Below, piece by piece: positions 53,266-61,994 of a stretch of 64,000 nt of DNA. Location: the NCBI RefSeq assembly GCF_050113715.1, contig NZ_JBNJQR010000004.1:124001-188000 (forward strand), written 5' to 3'. The position numbers and the translations under genes are program-made. Positions within the stretch are counted from its first letter, which is position 1. Every line of letters starts with the position of its first letter. The stretch comes from Brevibacillus_H ginsengisoli. Its GTDB lineage: Bacteria; Bacillota; Bacilli; Brevibacillales; Brevibacillaceae. Below the pieces are notes generated by a model. The model was not told where the DNA came from, ran no database searches, and saw nothing but the letters and a program-made list of their open reading frames with translations.

Positions 53266-53826
53266 CTAAAATACCAACCGGATACCGAAAAATAGGAGAA
53301 TAATTCCTCCTAAGACCTCACTATATTCACCTAACCAACCGCCTACTCTTCTCCCCAATAAAAGGCCGCATCCGGCAAGCAAGCCTCCCATGATCCCAAA
53401 CAAGCAGACGGCTAGAAACACATTTACTTCCAACAAGCCGCAAGAAAATCCTACAGATAGGGCATCTAGGCTTACACTAAAAGCAAATAAAAATAACCCC
53501 ATTCCCTTCGTCTGCATGATACTTCCTTCTTCTGAGCGAAAAAAACCATTCCACAGCATATGCAATCCTAGCACCATCAGAATTCCTCCGCCGATCAGAA
53601 CGGCAATGTCCCCTATCATTTCAGACAGATAAATTCCAATAAAGATGCCCAATAGCGGCATGCCAATATGAAAAAGACCAATTGTAACACTGACTTTTAG
53701 AATATCCTTGAAGCGCATTCCCACCATGCCTACCCCGATACCTAAGGAGAACGCATCCATACCAAGCGCACATGCCACCATTAACAGCGTAACAAACTGT
53801 CCCCACTGGAATAACGTTATATCCAC
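53266..53826 (-). CDS. mntP: Manganese efflux pump MntP
   Basis: 186 residues, six membrane helices, MntP family. The two family repeats each carry a conserved Asp: GMDAFSLGIGVG and SLDALSVGFSCG. It exports Mn2+ across the inner membrane. The start is GTG at 53826, with GGAGGG upstream. I see no yybP-ykoY-type riboswitch in the 57-base gap upstream. Confidence 0.9.
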   Translation of the reverse strand: MDITLFQWGQFVTLLMVACALGMDAFSLGIGVGMVGMRFKDILKVSVTIGLFHIGMPLLGIFIGIYLSEMIGDIAVLIGGGILMVLGLHMLWNGFFRSEEGSIMQTKGMGLFLFAFSVSLDALSVGFSCGLLEVNVFLAVCLFGIMGGLLAGCGLLLGRRVGGWLGEYSEVLGGIILLFFGIRLVF

Positions 53827-53883
53827 GAATCGCCACCCTCCTCGTCATTTCACCTTATGCGGACAAGAAGGGAAAGATTCGCT

Positions 53884-54951
53884 TTATACGTTGATTATTC
53901 TGCCACCTGCTGCTTTTTCTAAACGATTCATAACCGCAAGGCCCAGACCTTCTCTAGAAAAGGCTTCCGCAACAATGAATTGCACGCCGCATTCGTCAAA
54001 TTGACGAAGAGTTCCGTACAAATCGCGGGCAGCACTGCTTAAATCATGACGGGAACCGCAAACCAACACAATATCAGCACTCTCCTGCTGGTTCCAGTAT
54101 TCCCCAGTTTCTTGGGTTGCCAATACTCCCGTTTTGCGGCCAAGCTGTTTGGCTTCTTGCAGCATGTGGTTCATCTGATTTTGGGTTTGCTCTACATTTC
54201 CTGCAACGATCCACAGTTCACCCTGTGGCGCATAATGAGTATATTTCATTCCAGGGGAACGGGGCTTCAGGTCTTCAGTAGCCAAGAAAACCGGATCAAT
54301 TGTTACCTCCGGGATAATCTCTTGCAGTTGTTCCAGTGTAATCCCGCCAGGACGCAAAATCATTGGAGGTTCCACGGTGACATCAAGTACAGTGGATTCG
54401 ACCCCAACGCCTGTACTCCCCGCATCGATGATTCCTGCAATTCTTCCGTTCAAATCTTCCATGACGTGTTGCGCGGTCGTCGGACTTGGGCGACCTGAGC
54501 GATTGGCGCTTGGAGCCGCTATTGGGACGCCCGCTTGACGAATCAATTCAAGGGCTACCGGATGATCAGGCATTCGCACACCGACACTATCGAGATTCGC
54601 TGTCACACGTGTGGCAACCTGATCGGTTTTGGGTAGAATCAAGGTTAGTGGTCCTGGCCAAAAAGCACCCATCACTTGCTTCGCATGCGGCGGAAGCTCT
54701 CTTGCGATCATTGAAAGCTGCGATTGATCTCCAATGTGAACAATCAGTGGATTATCGCTGGGACGCCCCTTGGCTGTGAATATTTTTTCCACCGCCTCAT
54801 TACTCAATGCATTCGCACCGAGCCCGTAAACTGTTTCCGTTGGAAAAGCAACGACCTCTCCTGTCTTCAACAATTGGGCGGCATCCGCAATTTGTGTACA
54901 ACTCGAATGATTCTCCACATGTTTATCCACATTCCATACTTTCGTTTCCAT
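53884..54951 (-). CDS. ywlC: L-threonylcarbamoyladenylate synthase (Sua5 type)
   Basis: 355 residues: YrdC/TsaC domain (about 20-210) and a C-terminal Sua5 domain. It makes threonylcarbamoyl-AMP for the t6A37 tRNA modification. Seen: VVAFPTETVYGLGANA, KGRPSDNPLIVH and PSANRSGRPSPT. ATG at 54951 has AAGGAG nine bases upstream; the 29-residue extension to 55038 has no such site. Confidence 0.94.
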   Translation of the reverse strand: METKVWNVDKHVENHSSCTQIADAAQLLKTGEVVAFPTETVYGLGANALSNEAVEKIFTAKGRPSDNPLIVHIGDQSQLSMIARELPPHAKQVMGAFWPGPLTLILPKTDQVATRVTANLDSVGVRMPDHPVALELIRQAGVPIAAPSANRSGRPSPTTAQHVMEDLNGRIAGIIDAGSTGVGVESTVLDVTVEPPMILRPGGITLEQLQEIIPEVTIDPVFLATEDLKPRSPGMKYTHYAPQGELWIVAGNVEQTQNQMNHMLQEAKQLGRKTGVLATQETGEYWNQQESADIVLVCGSRHDLSSAARDLYGTLRQFDECGVQFIVAEAFSREGLGLAVMNRLEKAAGGRIINV

Positions 54952-55109
54952 CTTGCAAACTCCTTCTATCCGTTGATTTCCAACGGTTCGTTTCCCTAGT
55001 ATAGAATCTACTTGAAAAGTTTTCAACAGCCTGTGCATAACCTGTGAATAAGTCGTAAAAAAACCTACCCGGTTTAAAGGTAGGTTAGGGGGAGCAATCG
55101 TTAGTCTTC

Positions 55110-55847
55110 CTAAAATAAGGAGGCGAGCTTATCCCAAAGGTAGAATCGGATTTCTACTTCAGGGGCCTGGGATTTCAGGTCTACTTGCGCAACTTGTTGC
55201 TTCACTTCAGGCTGGGAATTTTCCGATTGAAAATTTTCTTTCACAAGGTTATCCACATTATCCACAGTTCTACGTGATTGTTGTACATCTTCGGTTGGCT
55301 TGGCCTCTTCTTCTTTTGGTTTTGCAGTTTCTTTAACCTGAACAGCATCACCGTTCGACATATCAATGAAGCAAAGCGGCGGGAACAATACACACCACCA
55401 ATTCTGTCCCTTGGCTTCACCGATTCGTACGCGAAGCGCCTCATAATTACCGGCAGGGTACACATAAGAACCGTACAGCTTGGTTGGAAACGGCACCTCT
55501 CCAAAATCAACATCTGCTTTATAGGTAAATCCATATTGAGATATGGTATGATCCACAACTTTTTGTAATTCCGGCACCTTGGTCGCCACATAAGCGTGTG
55601 CCTCATCATAGGAATGCAAATCCTTAACCCATACGTTCATCTGGTCTACGATGGCATCTCGAACTTTGCGCTTTAACCATTGATCTTGGAATGAATCACT
55701 GTTGGCGATAATCCGTAAACGAATCGACTCTTGGGGGATTGGCCCCTTGTCTTGTGCAGTAGCAGAAGCTGCTTCTGAACGTTGCATCTCCCAACTCATC
55801 ACCAAAAGAACTAGCGCAAAAAGAATCAAAAAGAACCGCTTCATCAT
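55110..55847 (-). CDS. spoIIR: Stage II sporulation protein R
   Basis: 245 residues. Made in the forespore and exported, SpoIIR triggers processing of pro-sigma-E by SpoIIGA in the mother cell. Signal peptide (about 3-25) and the conserved domain RLRIIANSDSFQDQWLKRKVRDAI, YPAGNYEALRVRIGEAKGQNWWCVLFPPLCF are clear. The last 70 residues are a charged tail (KPKEEEAKPTED) that is more variable. A sigma-F-type promoter lies at 55900-55928. Confidence 0.95.
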   Translation of the reverse strand: MMKRFFLILFALVLLVMSWEMQRSEAASATAQDKGPIPQESIRLRIIANSDSFQDQWLKRKVRDAIVDQMNVWVKDLHSYDEAHAYVATKVPELQKVVDHTISQYGFTYKADVDFGEVPFPTKLYGSYVYPAGNYEALRVRIGEAKGQNWWCVLFPPLCFIDMSNGDAVQVKETAKPKEEEAKPTEDVQQSRRTVDNVDNLVKENFQSENSQPEVKQQVAQVDLKSQAPEVEIRFYLWDKLASLF

Positions 55848-55899
55848 GACCGTCTCCCCTCAAACTTTAACGGTAGGATTTGTTATCTCTCTAGCCGTC

Positions 55900-55928
55900 A
55901 GTATAGACAAGATTCAGATCATTCATAC
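55900..55928 (-). promoter_or_regulatory. Candidate sigma-F promoter of spoIIR
   Basis: GTATG (55924-55928), 15 bases, then GTCTATACT (55900-55908) fit GywTA-N15-GGnrAnAnT in part. Known: spoIIR is sigma-F-dependent in B. subtilis. Confidence 0.5.
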
Positions 55929-55953
55929 GCGATTCCAGTAAATTTACAGAAAA

Positions 55954-56862
55954 TTATTGAGACTTGACCTTATAACCGATGACTACTCGATCAATTCCAG
56001 CGAGATCCGGAATAATCTCGACGTGTTCCATCTGACCAATTGTTTGTAAAAGGCTCGCAACGTCTTGTGCCTGATGAATCCCAACTTCAAAACCAACAAG
56101 TGAAGTCGGCTTCATCATCTGGGGAAGCGCCGTACAAATACGTCGATAGAAATCAAGACCGTCTTCTCCCCCATCAAGTGCTAACCGCGGCTCAAACTGG
56201 CGGACTTCTTCATCCAGTTCTTCTACATCAGCCGTAGGAATATAGGGTGGATTGGAGACGAGAATATCCAGCTGCGCCTTCTCATGGAGGAGAGGCTCGA
56301 CCAAATCTCCATGCAAGAAGCGGACCTGATTCTCTACTCCGAGAGACTTGGCATTCTGACGAGCGATCTCAATTGCTTCAAGGGAAATATCGACGGTGGA
56401 TACCCTCCACCCAGGCCGTTCACTACTAAGCGTGATCGGAATAGCTCCACTCCCCGTTCCAATATCCACAACCTCAAGTACCTGAGTTTCATCGGGCCAG
56501 AGACGCTTGGCATGGCGCAAGAGCTGTTCGATCAGGATTTCCGTTTCCGGCCTAGGGATTAACACTCCCGGAGCGACCATAAACTCCCGTCCATAAAACT
56601 CCTGAACGCCCAGCATGTATTGAATCGGTTCGGAATTGGCTCGGCGCTGACAAAGGTCTGCCAGCTTCTCTACAACCTCCGCCTCAATCGGATCGGGCAT
56701 GGATACCAGAAAGGCTGTACGATCCATATTCAGCAGGTGCCGCAAGAGAAGTTCAGCCTCAAACTGCGGGTCTTTACTGCCCGATTCCTTTAAAAAAGAA
56801 GAAGCCGCAAGATGGGCTTCACGAATAGTTCCTATGTTCATTCCATTAAATTGCGGCTGCAT
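55954..56862 (-). CDS. prmC: Release factor glutamine methyltransferase
   Basis: 302 residues. It methylates the GGQ glutamine of release factors, using SAM. Seen: SAM motif VVDIGTGSGAIPITL, catalytic NPPY in LVSNPPYIPTAD, and the N-terminal helical domain. It overlaps the prfA end by 17 bases. A second in-frame ATG at 56841, just after the prfA stop, is possible; neither has a strong ribosome-binding site. Confidence 0.95.
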   Translation of the reverse strand: MQPQFNGMNIGTIREAHLAASSFLKESGSKDPQFEAELLLRHLLNMDRTAFLVSMPDPIEAEVVEKLADLCQRRANSEPIQYMLGVQEFYGREFMVAPGVLIPRPETEILIEQLLRHAKRLWPDETQVLEVVDIGTGSGAIPITLSSERPGWRVSTVDISLEAIEIARQNAKSLGVENQVRFLHGDLVEPLLHEKAQLDILVSNPPYIPTADVEELDEEVRQFEPRLALDGGEDGLDFYRRICTALPQMMKPTSLVGFEVGIHQAQDVASLLQTIGQMEHVEIIPDLAGIDRVVIGYKVKSQ

Positions 56863-57922
56863 GACTCTTCATCAACTCCGTCTGCTCGTGCAGAATCAAT
56901 GTATCAATGACTTCATCCAAATCTCCAGCCAAAATAGCGTCTAGCCGATGCAAGGTAAGTCCAATACGGTGATCGGTTACGCGGCTTTGCGGGAAGTTAT
57001 ACGTACGAATACGTTCACTTCGGTCACCAGTACCGACCAAACTCTTGCGTGCCGCATCCTGCTCAGCCATCGCTTGTTGTTGATGGAAGTCAAACAGGCG
57101 AGCGCGAAGAACGCGAAGCGCCTTATCCTTGTTGGAGTGCTGTGATTTCTCATCCTGACAGGAAACGACGATTCCCGTAGGTACATGCGTTACACGAACC
57201 GCGGATTTGGTGGTGTTAACGCTTTGTCCACCAGCTCCACTTGAACAGAATGTATCGATACGAATATCTTTTTCATTGATTTCAACTTCAAGTTCCTCAA
57301 CTTCAGGAAGAACGAGTACAGTAGAAGTAGATGTGTGAATACGACCGCCAGACTCGGTTGCTGGGATACGTTGTACACGGTGAGCTCCACTCTCAAACTT
57401 CAGTTTGCTGTAGGCTCCCTGTCCATTTACAGAGAAAATAACCTCTTTGTAGCCACCAATACCTGTAGCATTGGCTTCCAAAACCTCAACTTTAAAGCCG
57501 TGACTCTCCGCAAAACGAGTGTACATACGGAACAAATCAGAAGCAAACAAAGCAGCTTCATCTCCGCCTGCTGCCCCGCGAATCTCCACGATTACGTTCT
57601 TATCATCGTTCGGATCTTTTGGCAGAAGCAAGATTTTCAGCTTTTGCTCCAGCTGTTCCTTGCGCTCGGACAATTCAGAGATTTCCATTTTGACCATCTC
57701 GCGCATCTCATCGTCCAGCTTTTCATCGAACATGGCTTTGGCGTCTTCTAGTTGGGTTACAACAGATTTATATTCACGATAAACGGTTACCGTCTCTTCT
57801 AAAGAGGATTGTTCCTTGGAGAGTTCCCGCAACTTCTTGGTGTCACTGATGACGTCGGGGTCACACAATAGGTTTGTAACTTCTTCATACCGCTCTTCAA
57901 CAGCAGATAAGCGATTTATCAC
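56846..57922 (-). CDS. prfA: Peptide chain release factor 1
   Basis: 358 residues. It recognises UAA and UAG and releases the peptide. The GGQ loop (SSGAGGQSVNTTKSAV) and the domain-3 features typical of RF1 are present; no programmed frameshift, which separates it from prfB. GTG start at 57922 after GGGGTG. Its target-modifying enzyme prmC is coupled downstream. Confidence 0.97.
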   Translation of the reverse strand: MINRLSAVEERYEEVTNLLCDPDVISDTKKLRELSKEQSSLEETVTVYREYKSVVTQLEDAKAMFDEKLDDEMREMVKMEISELSERKEQLEQKLKILLLPKDPNDDKNVIVEIRGAAGGDEAALFASDLFRMYTRFAESHGFKVEVLEANATGIGGYKEVIFSVNGQGAYSKLKFESGAHRVQRIPATESGGRIHTSTSTVLVLPEVEELEVEINEKDIRIDTFCSSGAGGQSVNTTKSAVRVTHVPTGIVVSCQDEKSQHSNKDKALRVLRARLFDFHQQQAMAEQDAARKSLVGTGDRSERIRTYNFPQSRVTDHRIGLTLHRLDAILAGDLDEVIDTLILHEQTELMKSHAAAI

Positions 57923-58000
57923 CGTAATTCACCCCAATTTACAAAATGCTAGATAACAGCACAATTATAGGGGATACCGGTAAAAAAGTCAAAACATTCT

Positions 58001-58498
58001 TCAACGATGATAACCGTCGTTTGACGTAATATGGAAGTTGTATCGCGGAGCTTTTTGACTTAATTTCTGAATGACCTGGCGCTCAACACTCCTCGCTTGA
58101 TTTGCTGTTACATTGTGGACTAAATCAAGAGTAACAAAGGCATTGACGCCGCTTACCGTGATACGGGCATTCTCTACGCCAGGTACGCTCTTGGCCATCA
58201 TCTGCATATTTTTGATATCAACACCAGTATTTTGCACATCTTGGTGACCGATTACGAGATTGGGGTTAGCATTTCGTCCCATCAAAGTATCCCTATCCCC
58301 CATCGAACGGCTTGTTCCTGTCACATTCTTGTTGGCATCTGTTCCTGGGGTTGCAATTTGCTGACGGTCCATTTTCCGTACACCATAGCTCCGCGCATCG
58401 GGAGTAGAGGTAGAATTACAGCCAACGACTCCTGTTAAGAGGCAGCCAGCCAAACTGATCGATAGAAGCCCGCGCCCCACTGTTACGATTTTGTGCAT
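58001..58498 (-). CDS. YhcN/YlaJ-family sporulation lipoprotein
   Basis: 165 residues from the ATG at 58498, which has AGGAGGTG upstream; a GTG at 58510 would overlap that site. It has a lipoprotein signal with two possible lipoboxes, LAGC and VVGC, near residues 18-27, then a Gln/Asn/Thr-rich linker and a C-terminal domain of about 75 residues (VPGVENARITVSGVNAFVTLDL, ARSVERQVIQKL), which is typical of YhcN/YlaJ proteins found in spore inner membranes. Its location between prfA and tdk agrees with a conserved neighbourhood. Exact role unknown. Confidence 0.82.
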   Translation of the reverse strand: MHKIVTVGRGLLSISLAGCLLTGVVGCNSTSTPDARSYGVRKMDRQQIATPGTDANKNVTGTSRSMGDRDTLMGRNANPNLVIGHQDVQNTGVDIKNMQMMAKSVPGVENARITVSGVNAFVTLDLVHNVTANQARSVERQVIQKLSQKAPRYNFHITSNDGYHR

Positions 58499-58576
58499 AA
58501 GAAAAGCCACCTCCTGTTGTATGCCTAGTTTGTGCAGGAAGTGGCATGATTTATCCTTCTTTTACAGATGAGCTGA

Positions 58577-59197
58577 TTAGATTCCTTGCGGGCAAAGTTC
58601 TTCAACCTCTAGCGTGTTGCTGGAACTGTCACTTGGAGGATTGTAGTAATGGCGGCGGCAAACACTGCTGTAGGTCTCTTCTCCGCCAATTTGAATCGTC
58701 TCTCCAGCATAGACGGGAACTCCGTCTTTAAATTTAAGAATATGAGTCGCTTTCTTGTTGCAGTATACACAGACGGTTTTGATTTCTTCGATTTTGTCCG
58801 CTTCGCATAAAAGCTTCTCGCTGCCTTCGAACAATTCGTTTTTAAAATTCTTCAATAAACCGTATACGATAACTGGAATCTGCAAAAGATCCACGATCTT
58901 CGTGATTTGTATTACGTGATGCGCACTTAAGAATTGTCCTTCATCAATTAAGACACAATCCGGTTTGCACTCTTGCTCCTCAACTAAACGAAAGATGTCC
59001 GTATGGGTCTGGATTGGATATGCTTCCCGACTAACACCAACTCGAGATGCTACCTTGCCGACGCCGTACCGGTCATCGATCGCTGGAGTAAGTACCATTA
59101 CTTTTTTTCCAGACTGCTCATAATTGTGGGCTACCGTTAATAATTGTATGGATTTGGATGCGTTCATTGCTCCGTATCGAAAGTACAACTGTGCCAC
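58577..59197 (-). CDS. tdk: Thymidine kinase
   Basis: 206 residues, type II thymidine kinase. It makes dTMP from thymidine. Seen: the P-loop region FRYGAMNASKSIQLL, the VLIDEGQFL catalytic motif (Glu as base), IPVIVYGL, and zinc ligands VCVYC and VCRRH. The sequence is of the E. coli/lactobacilli subtype rather than that of B. subtilis (GSMFSGKSEELI), although the rpmE-tdk-prfA position is the same. The last P-loop Gly is replaced by Ser (ASKS). GTG start at 59197. Confidence 0.93.
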   Translation of the reverse strand: MAQLYFRYGAMNASKSIQLLTVAHNYEQSGKKVMVLTPAIDDRYGVGKVASRVGVSREAYPIQTHTDIFRLVEEQECKPDCVLIDEGQFLSAHHVIQITKIVDLLQIPVIVYGLLKNFKNELFEGSEKLLCEADKIEEIKTVCVYCNKKATHILKFKDGVPVYAGETIQIGGEETYSSVCRRHYYNPPSDSSSNTLEVEELCPQGI

Positions 59198-59296
59198 GTC
59201 ATTTTCCCCCTAACAACCTACCCGCTCGACTTCAGATCAGCTAACTTGTACGTTTTGTGGTGATCATTGAACACTCGATCAAGACATTCAGGTTTC

Positions 59297-59325
59297 ATCA
59301 TACCACCTAACAATGATCACGCCAA
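59297..59325 (-). promoter_or_regulatory. Candidate sigma-A promoter of tdk
   Basis: TTGGCG (59320-59325), 17 bases, then TATGAT (59297-59302). GTGATCATTG (59260-59269) and its complement (59311-59320) flank the -10. Confidence 0.55.
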
Positions 59326-59332
59326 TGAGTTG

Positions 59333-59376
59333 TGAGAAAAGAAAAGAACCAGGCAGAATAATCTACCTGGTTCTTG
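59333..59376 (-). terminator. Terminator after rpmE
   Basis: AAGAACCAGG and its near-complement form a stem (59345-59375), followed on the minus strand by TTTTCTTTTC. Confidence 0.8.
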
Positions 59377-59383
59377 GTTTGAA

Positions 59384-59584
59384 TTAAGAAAGGTTGTATT
59401 TGCGTTTGAAGCGATCTACACGACCACCAGCATCCACGAATTTTTGTTTACCTGTGTAGAATGGATGGCAGTTGGAGCAAATCTCAACTTTAAGAGTTTG
59501 CTTAACAGAACCGGATTCAAACACGTTACCGCAAGCGCAAGTAACATTCACTAAATTGTATTTAGGATGAATACCTTGTTTCAT
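59384..59584 (-). CDS. rpmE: Ribosomal protein bL31, zinc-binding form
   Basis: 66 residues from the ATG at 59584 (GAGGTG upstream). It is a 50S subunit protein. All four zinc ligands are present: Cys16 and Cys18 (CACGN) and Cys36 and Cys39 (CSNC), so this is the C+ form used when zinc is plentiful. The HPFYTGKQKFVDAGGRVDRFKRKY tail is standard. Confidence 0.97.
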   Translation of the reverse strand: MKQGIHPKYNLVNVTCACGNVFESGSVKQTLKVEICSNCHPFYTGKQKFVDAGGRVDRFKRKYNLS

Positions 59585-59649
59585 TATTTCCACCTCTTTC
59601 CGCCCTGAATCGTTTGCCGAAACAGAGTTATATAAAAGCACATGAAAAG

Positions 59650-59678
59650 ATATTAACACGTTCACATAGCGAATGCAA
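59650..59678 (-). promoter_or_regulatory. Candidate promoter of rpmE
   Basis: TTGCAT (59673-59678), 17 bases, then TAATAT (59650-59655) with an extended TGT. A moderate match, about 65 bases before the start codon. Confidence 0.4.
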
Positions 59679-59688
59679 TAGCAATGCC

Positions 59689-60954
59689 TTAGACCATTTT
59701 TTTGTTGCGCAGCTGATCGGCTGGCGGAAGGTGCGTAAATGAGCCAATCACCACATCTGGCAATTCTTGCTGGTAAATCTCAATCGCCTGCTTCATCCCA
59801 AATACTTCGCCCTGCGCTTTCGGAATCATTTCCAGGTAGCTGTCAGGGTCAATGTTCAGATTGCGAAGCTGAATCAATTTGATTCCCGTACGACGAATGA
59901 ACTCAATCATCGCTTCCATCTCTTCTTCACGGTCAAATACTCCCGGGAAGCACAAATAGTTGATGGAGGTATAAACCCCTTGCTTCGAGGCATACTCGGC
60001 CGAACGCGCTACGTTCTCCAACGTGTATCCACGTGGTCGATAATACGCGTTGTAATGCTCTTCAATCGCACTAATCGTACTAATCCGCATTAAATCCAGA
60101 CCCGCGTCCACAATTCCTTTGATATGGTCGGTCAAGCCCGCATTCGTATTGATATTAATAAAGCCCATGTCAGTGGTCTGACGCACTCGGCGCATCGCAG
60201 GAACAATGATGGACGCCATCGTGGAAGGCTCACCTTCACATCCCTGACCAAAGCTAATGATGCTTTCTGGAGTTTTCAGGTGGTTCAGCATCACTTCAAC
60301 CAGTTCATCCTCTGTTGGTTTGAAGTTCATTCGTGTCTGCGGAGCGACAAATCCGCTCTCTTCTGGTTGTTCAGAAATACAACCGTAGCATCCAGCGTTA
60401 CAGGTGTACGATACTGGCAGCGAGCCCTCCCAACGATTGAAGAAGTTATTGGAGGCTGTTAAGCATTCGTACTCCAACGCACAGTGGGACAGATGCTTGA
60501 GAATTCGATTCTCAGGGAACTGGTTCAGCGTCTGATCCACTAGTCCTCTTAGCTCATCCATCGGAAAGTTCAACGGATTCCACTTGTGCGGATTATCACT
60601 TTTGCGACCGGCAACCCAGAAGCCGCCGTCTTTCCACACCACTGCGGTATAGCCAAACAACGGGAATTTTTTCGTTTTGTCTGTCTTCACATAACCAGGT
60701 AAAAGTAAACGGGTGTATCCCTGCGGCAACAACGCTCCCACAGCTGTGTAACCCGATAGTTTTGTCATTTTGCCAGTTTCCGGATCCATCCCCACAGGCT
60801 CCGTATCAGGAAGACTTACCAGTGTTGCTCCCTCTGGCAATGGAATCAGTTCTTCCTCCAGGATTTCCGTTAACATCTCTCCATTTCTGGCAACGGACCA
60901 AATGGCGGGGTGATCGTATACTTTTCCACACGCATCTGCATAGACCAAATTCAT
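59689..60954 (-). CDS. Radical SAM protein
   Basis: 421 residues from the ATG at 60954, with GGAAGGG about ten bases upstream. The radical SAM cluster motif is CNAGCYGC near residue 193 (CxxxCxxC), followed by an FGQGCEGEPS glycine-rich strand and a TIM-barrel pattern. It lacks a second 4Fe-4S (SPASM-like) Cys cluster. The first 190 residues are a separate domain with many aromatic and Gly residues (LLPQGYTRLLLPGYVKT). It lies between rpmE and an M23 peptidase gene. Substrate unknown. Confidence 0.82.
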   Translation of the reverse strand: MNLVYADACGKVYDHPAIWSVARNGEMLTEILEEELIPLPEGATLVSLPDTEPVGMDPETGKMTKLSGYTAVGALLPQGYTRLLLPGYVKTDKTKKFPLFGYTAVVWKDGGFWVAGRKSDNPHKWNPLNFPMDELRGLVDQTLNQFPENRILKHLSHCALEYECLTASNNFFNRWEGSLPVSYTCNAGCYGCISEQPEESGFVAPQTRMNFKPTEDELVEVMLNHLKTPESIISFGQGCEGEPSTMASIIVPAMRRVRQTTDMGFININTNAGLTDHIKGIVDAGLDLMRISTISAIEEHYNAYYRPRGYTLENVARSAEYASKQGVYTSINYLCFPGVFDREEEMEAMIEFIRRTGIKLIQLRNLNIDPDSYLEMIPKAQGEVFGMKQAIEIYQQELPDVVIGSFTHLPPADQLRNKKMV

Positions 60955-61019
60955 TGTGTACAATCCCTTCCTCATCATGCTTAGGCCATTGTATCGTATT
61001 CGAAAGGGCTTGTAAAACG

Positions 61020-61910
61020 TTAGCGCAGATAGCGAATGGGATTCATCGGCACTTGATCTTGCCTCACTTCAAAATGCAAATGGTACCCTGTCGAATCTCC
61101 CGTATTCCCCATCAACCCAAGTACCTGTCCTCGCTGAACCACCTCGCCGATGCTCACAAGAATTTTGCGCAAATGGGCATAGCAGGTCTGTAATCCACCC
61201 CCATGATCAATGATGACCATATAACCATATCCTTCATGATTGGCTCCTGCTTCAATAACCGTTCCTTCCTTTGCCGCGACGATTTGGGTATTTCCCTTCG
61301 CTTCGTTCCATAGGTCCAACCCTTTGTGCAGCTTTCCCCACCTCTTGCCGAAACCACTCGTAATTGTCGCATGCTCAACGGGCCAGTCCATCTCTCGGCT
61401 TCGGTATGAACCCCGACTTGCTACCTGCGCTATTTGACGCCGTAACGGCAAAGAACCTGCCAACACAGTCTTGGCCTCTGGAATCGGAATGTACAGAACC
61501 TGTCCAACATACAGGTTATCCGGGATCACTTGCAGCAGGGGGTTGCGAGCAATCAGCTTCTCTTTCGGCACCTGATAGCGCTCGGCAATTTGATCGAGTG
61601 TTTCACCGCGGCTTACTGTATGCGTGATATTATTTTGTCCGATCATTAGCTTCATCCCAATGCCTACCAAATGAGGGTTGGTGATTTTGTTTTCTTCAAT
61701 CAGCTCTCGTAGGGTAATCCCATATCGATGGGCAATCTCCGAGAGAGTATCACCCGGCTTCACACTGTACATAATGGTTGATCCTTGTGAAGTTGTGTTA
61801 GATGGCAAAGAGGCAAATGGATTAAATACTTGAAACAGTGTTTTTTCAATCACAGTTTGTTTCGCCTCATCTGCCGTAGAAAACGTCACTGGCACTTCCG
61901 AGTACACCAT
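61020..61910 (-). CDS. LysM and M23 peptidase domain protein
   Basis: 296 residues: an N-terminal stretch without a recognisable signal peptide, two LysM domains (about 48-92 and 96-140; YSVKPGDTLSEIAHRYGIT, HTVSRGETLDQIAERYQVP), then an M23 domain (about 175-296) with intact zinc motifs HKGLD and YHLHFEV. Such proteins cut peptidoglycan cross-links. LysM also occurs in spore-coat proteins, so a sporulation role, exposed in the mother cell rather than secreted, fits the missing signal. AAGGAGG precedes the ATG at 61910. Confidence 0.87.
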   Translation of the reverse strand: MVYSEVPVTFSTADEAKQTVIEKTLFQVFNPFASLPSNTTSQGSTIMYSVKPGDTLSEIAHRYGITLRELIEENKITNPHLVGIGMKLMIGQNNITHTVSRGETLDQIAERYQVPKEKLIARNPLLQVIPDNLYVGQVLYIPIPEAKTVLAGSLPLRRQIAQVASRGSYRSREMDWPVEHATITSGFGKRWGKLHKGLDLWNEAKGNTQIVAAKEGTVIEAGANHEGYGYMVIIDHGGGLQTCYAHLRKILVSIGEVVQRGQVLGLMGNTGDSTGYHLHFEVRQDQVPMNPIRYLR

Positions 61911-61961
61911 TCCGCTTCCTCCTTCTCATCACAATACCATCCTAAATGTATGCGTACGAAA

Positions 61962-61994
61962 ACAAAAAAATGACGACCAAATTACTTGGTCGTC
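61962..61994 (-). terminator. Terminator overlapping the end of rho
   Basis: GACGACCAA and TTGGTCGTC form a perfect 9-bp stem (61972-61994) followed by a T-run on the minus strand. The rho stop codon lies in the loop and the last codons form the 5' arm. Confidence 0.8.
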
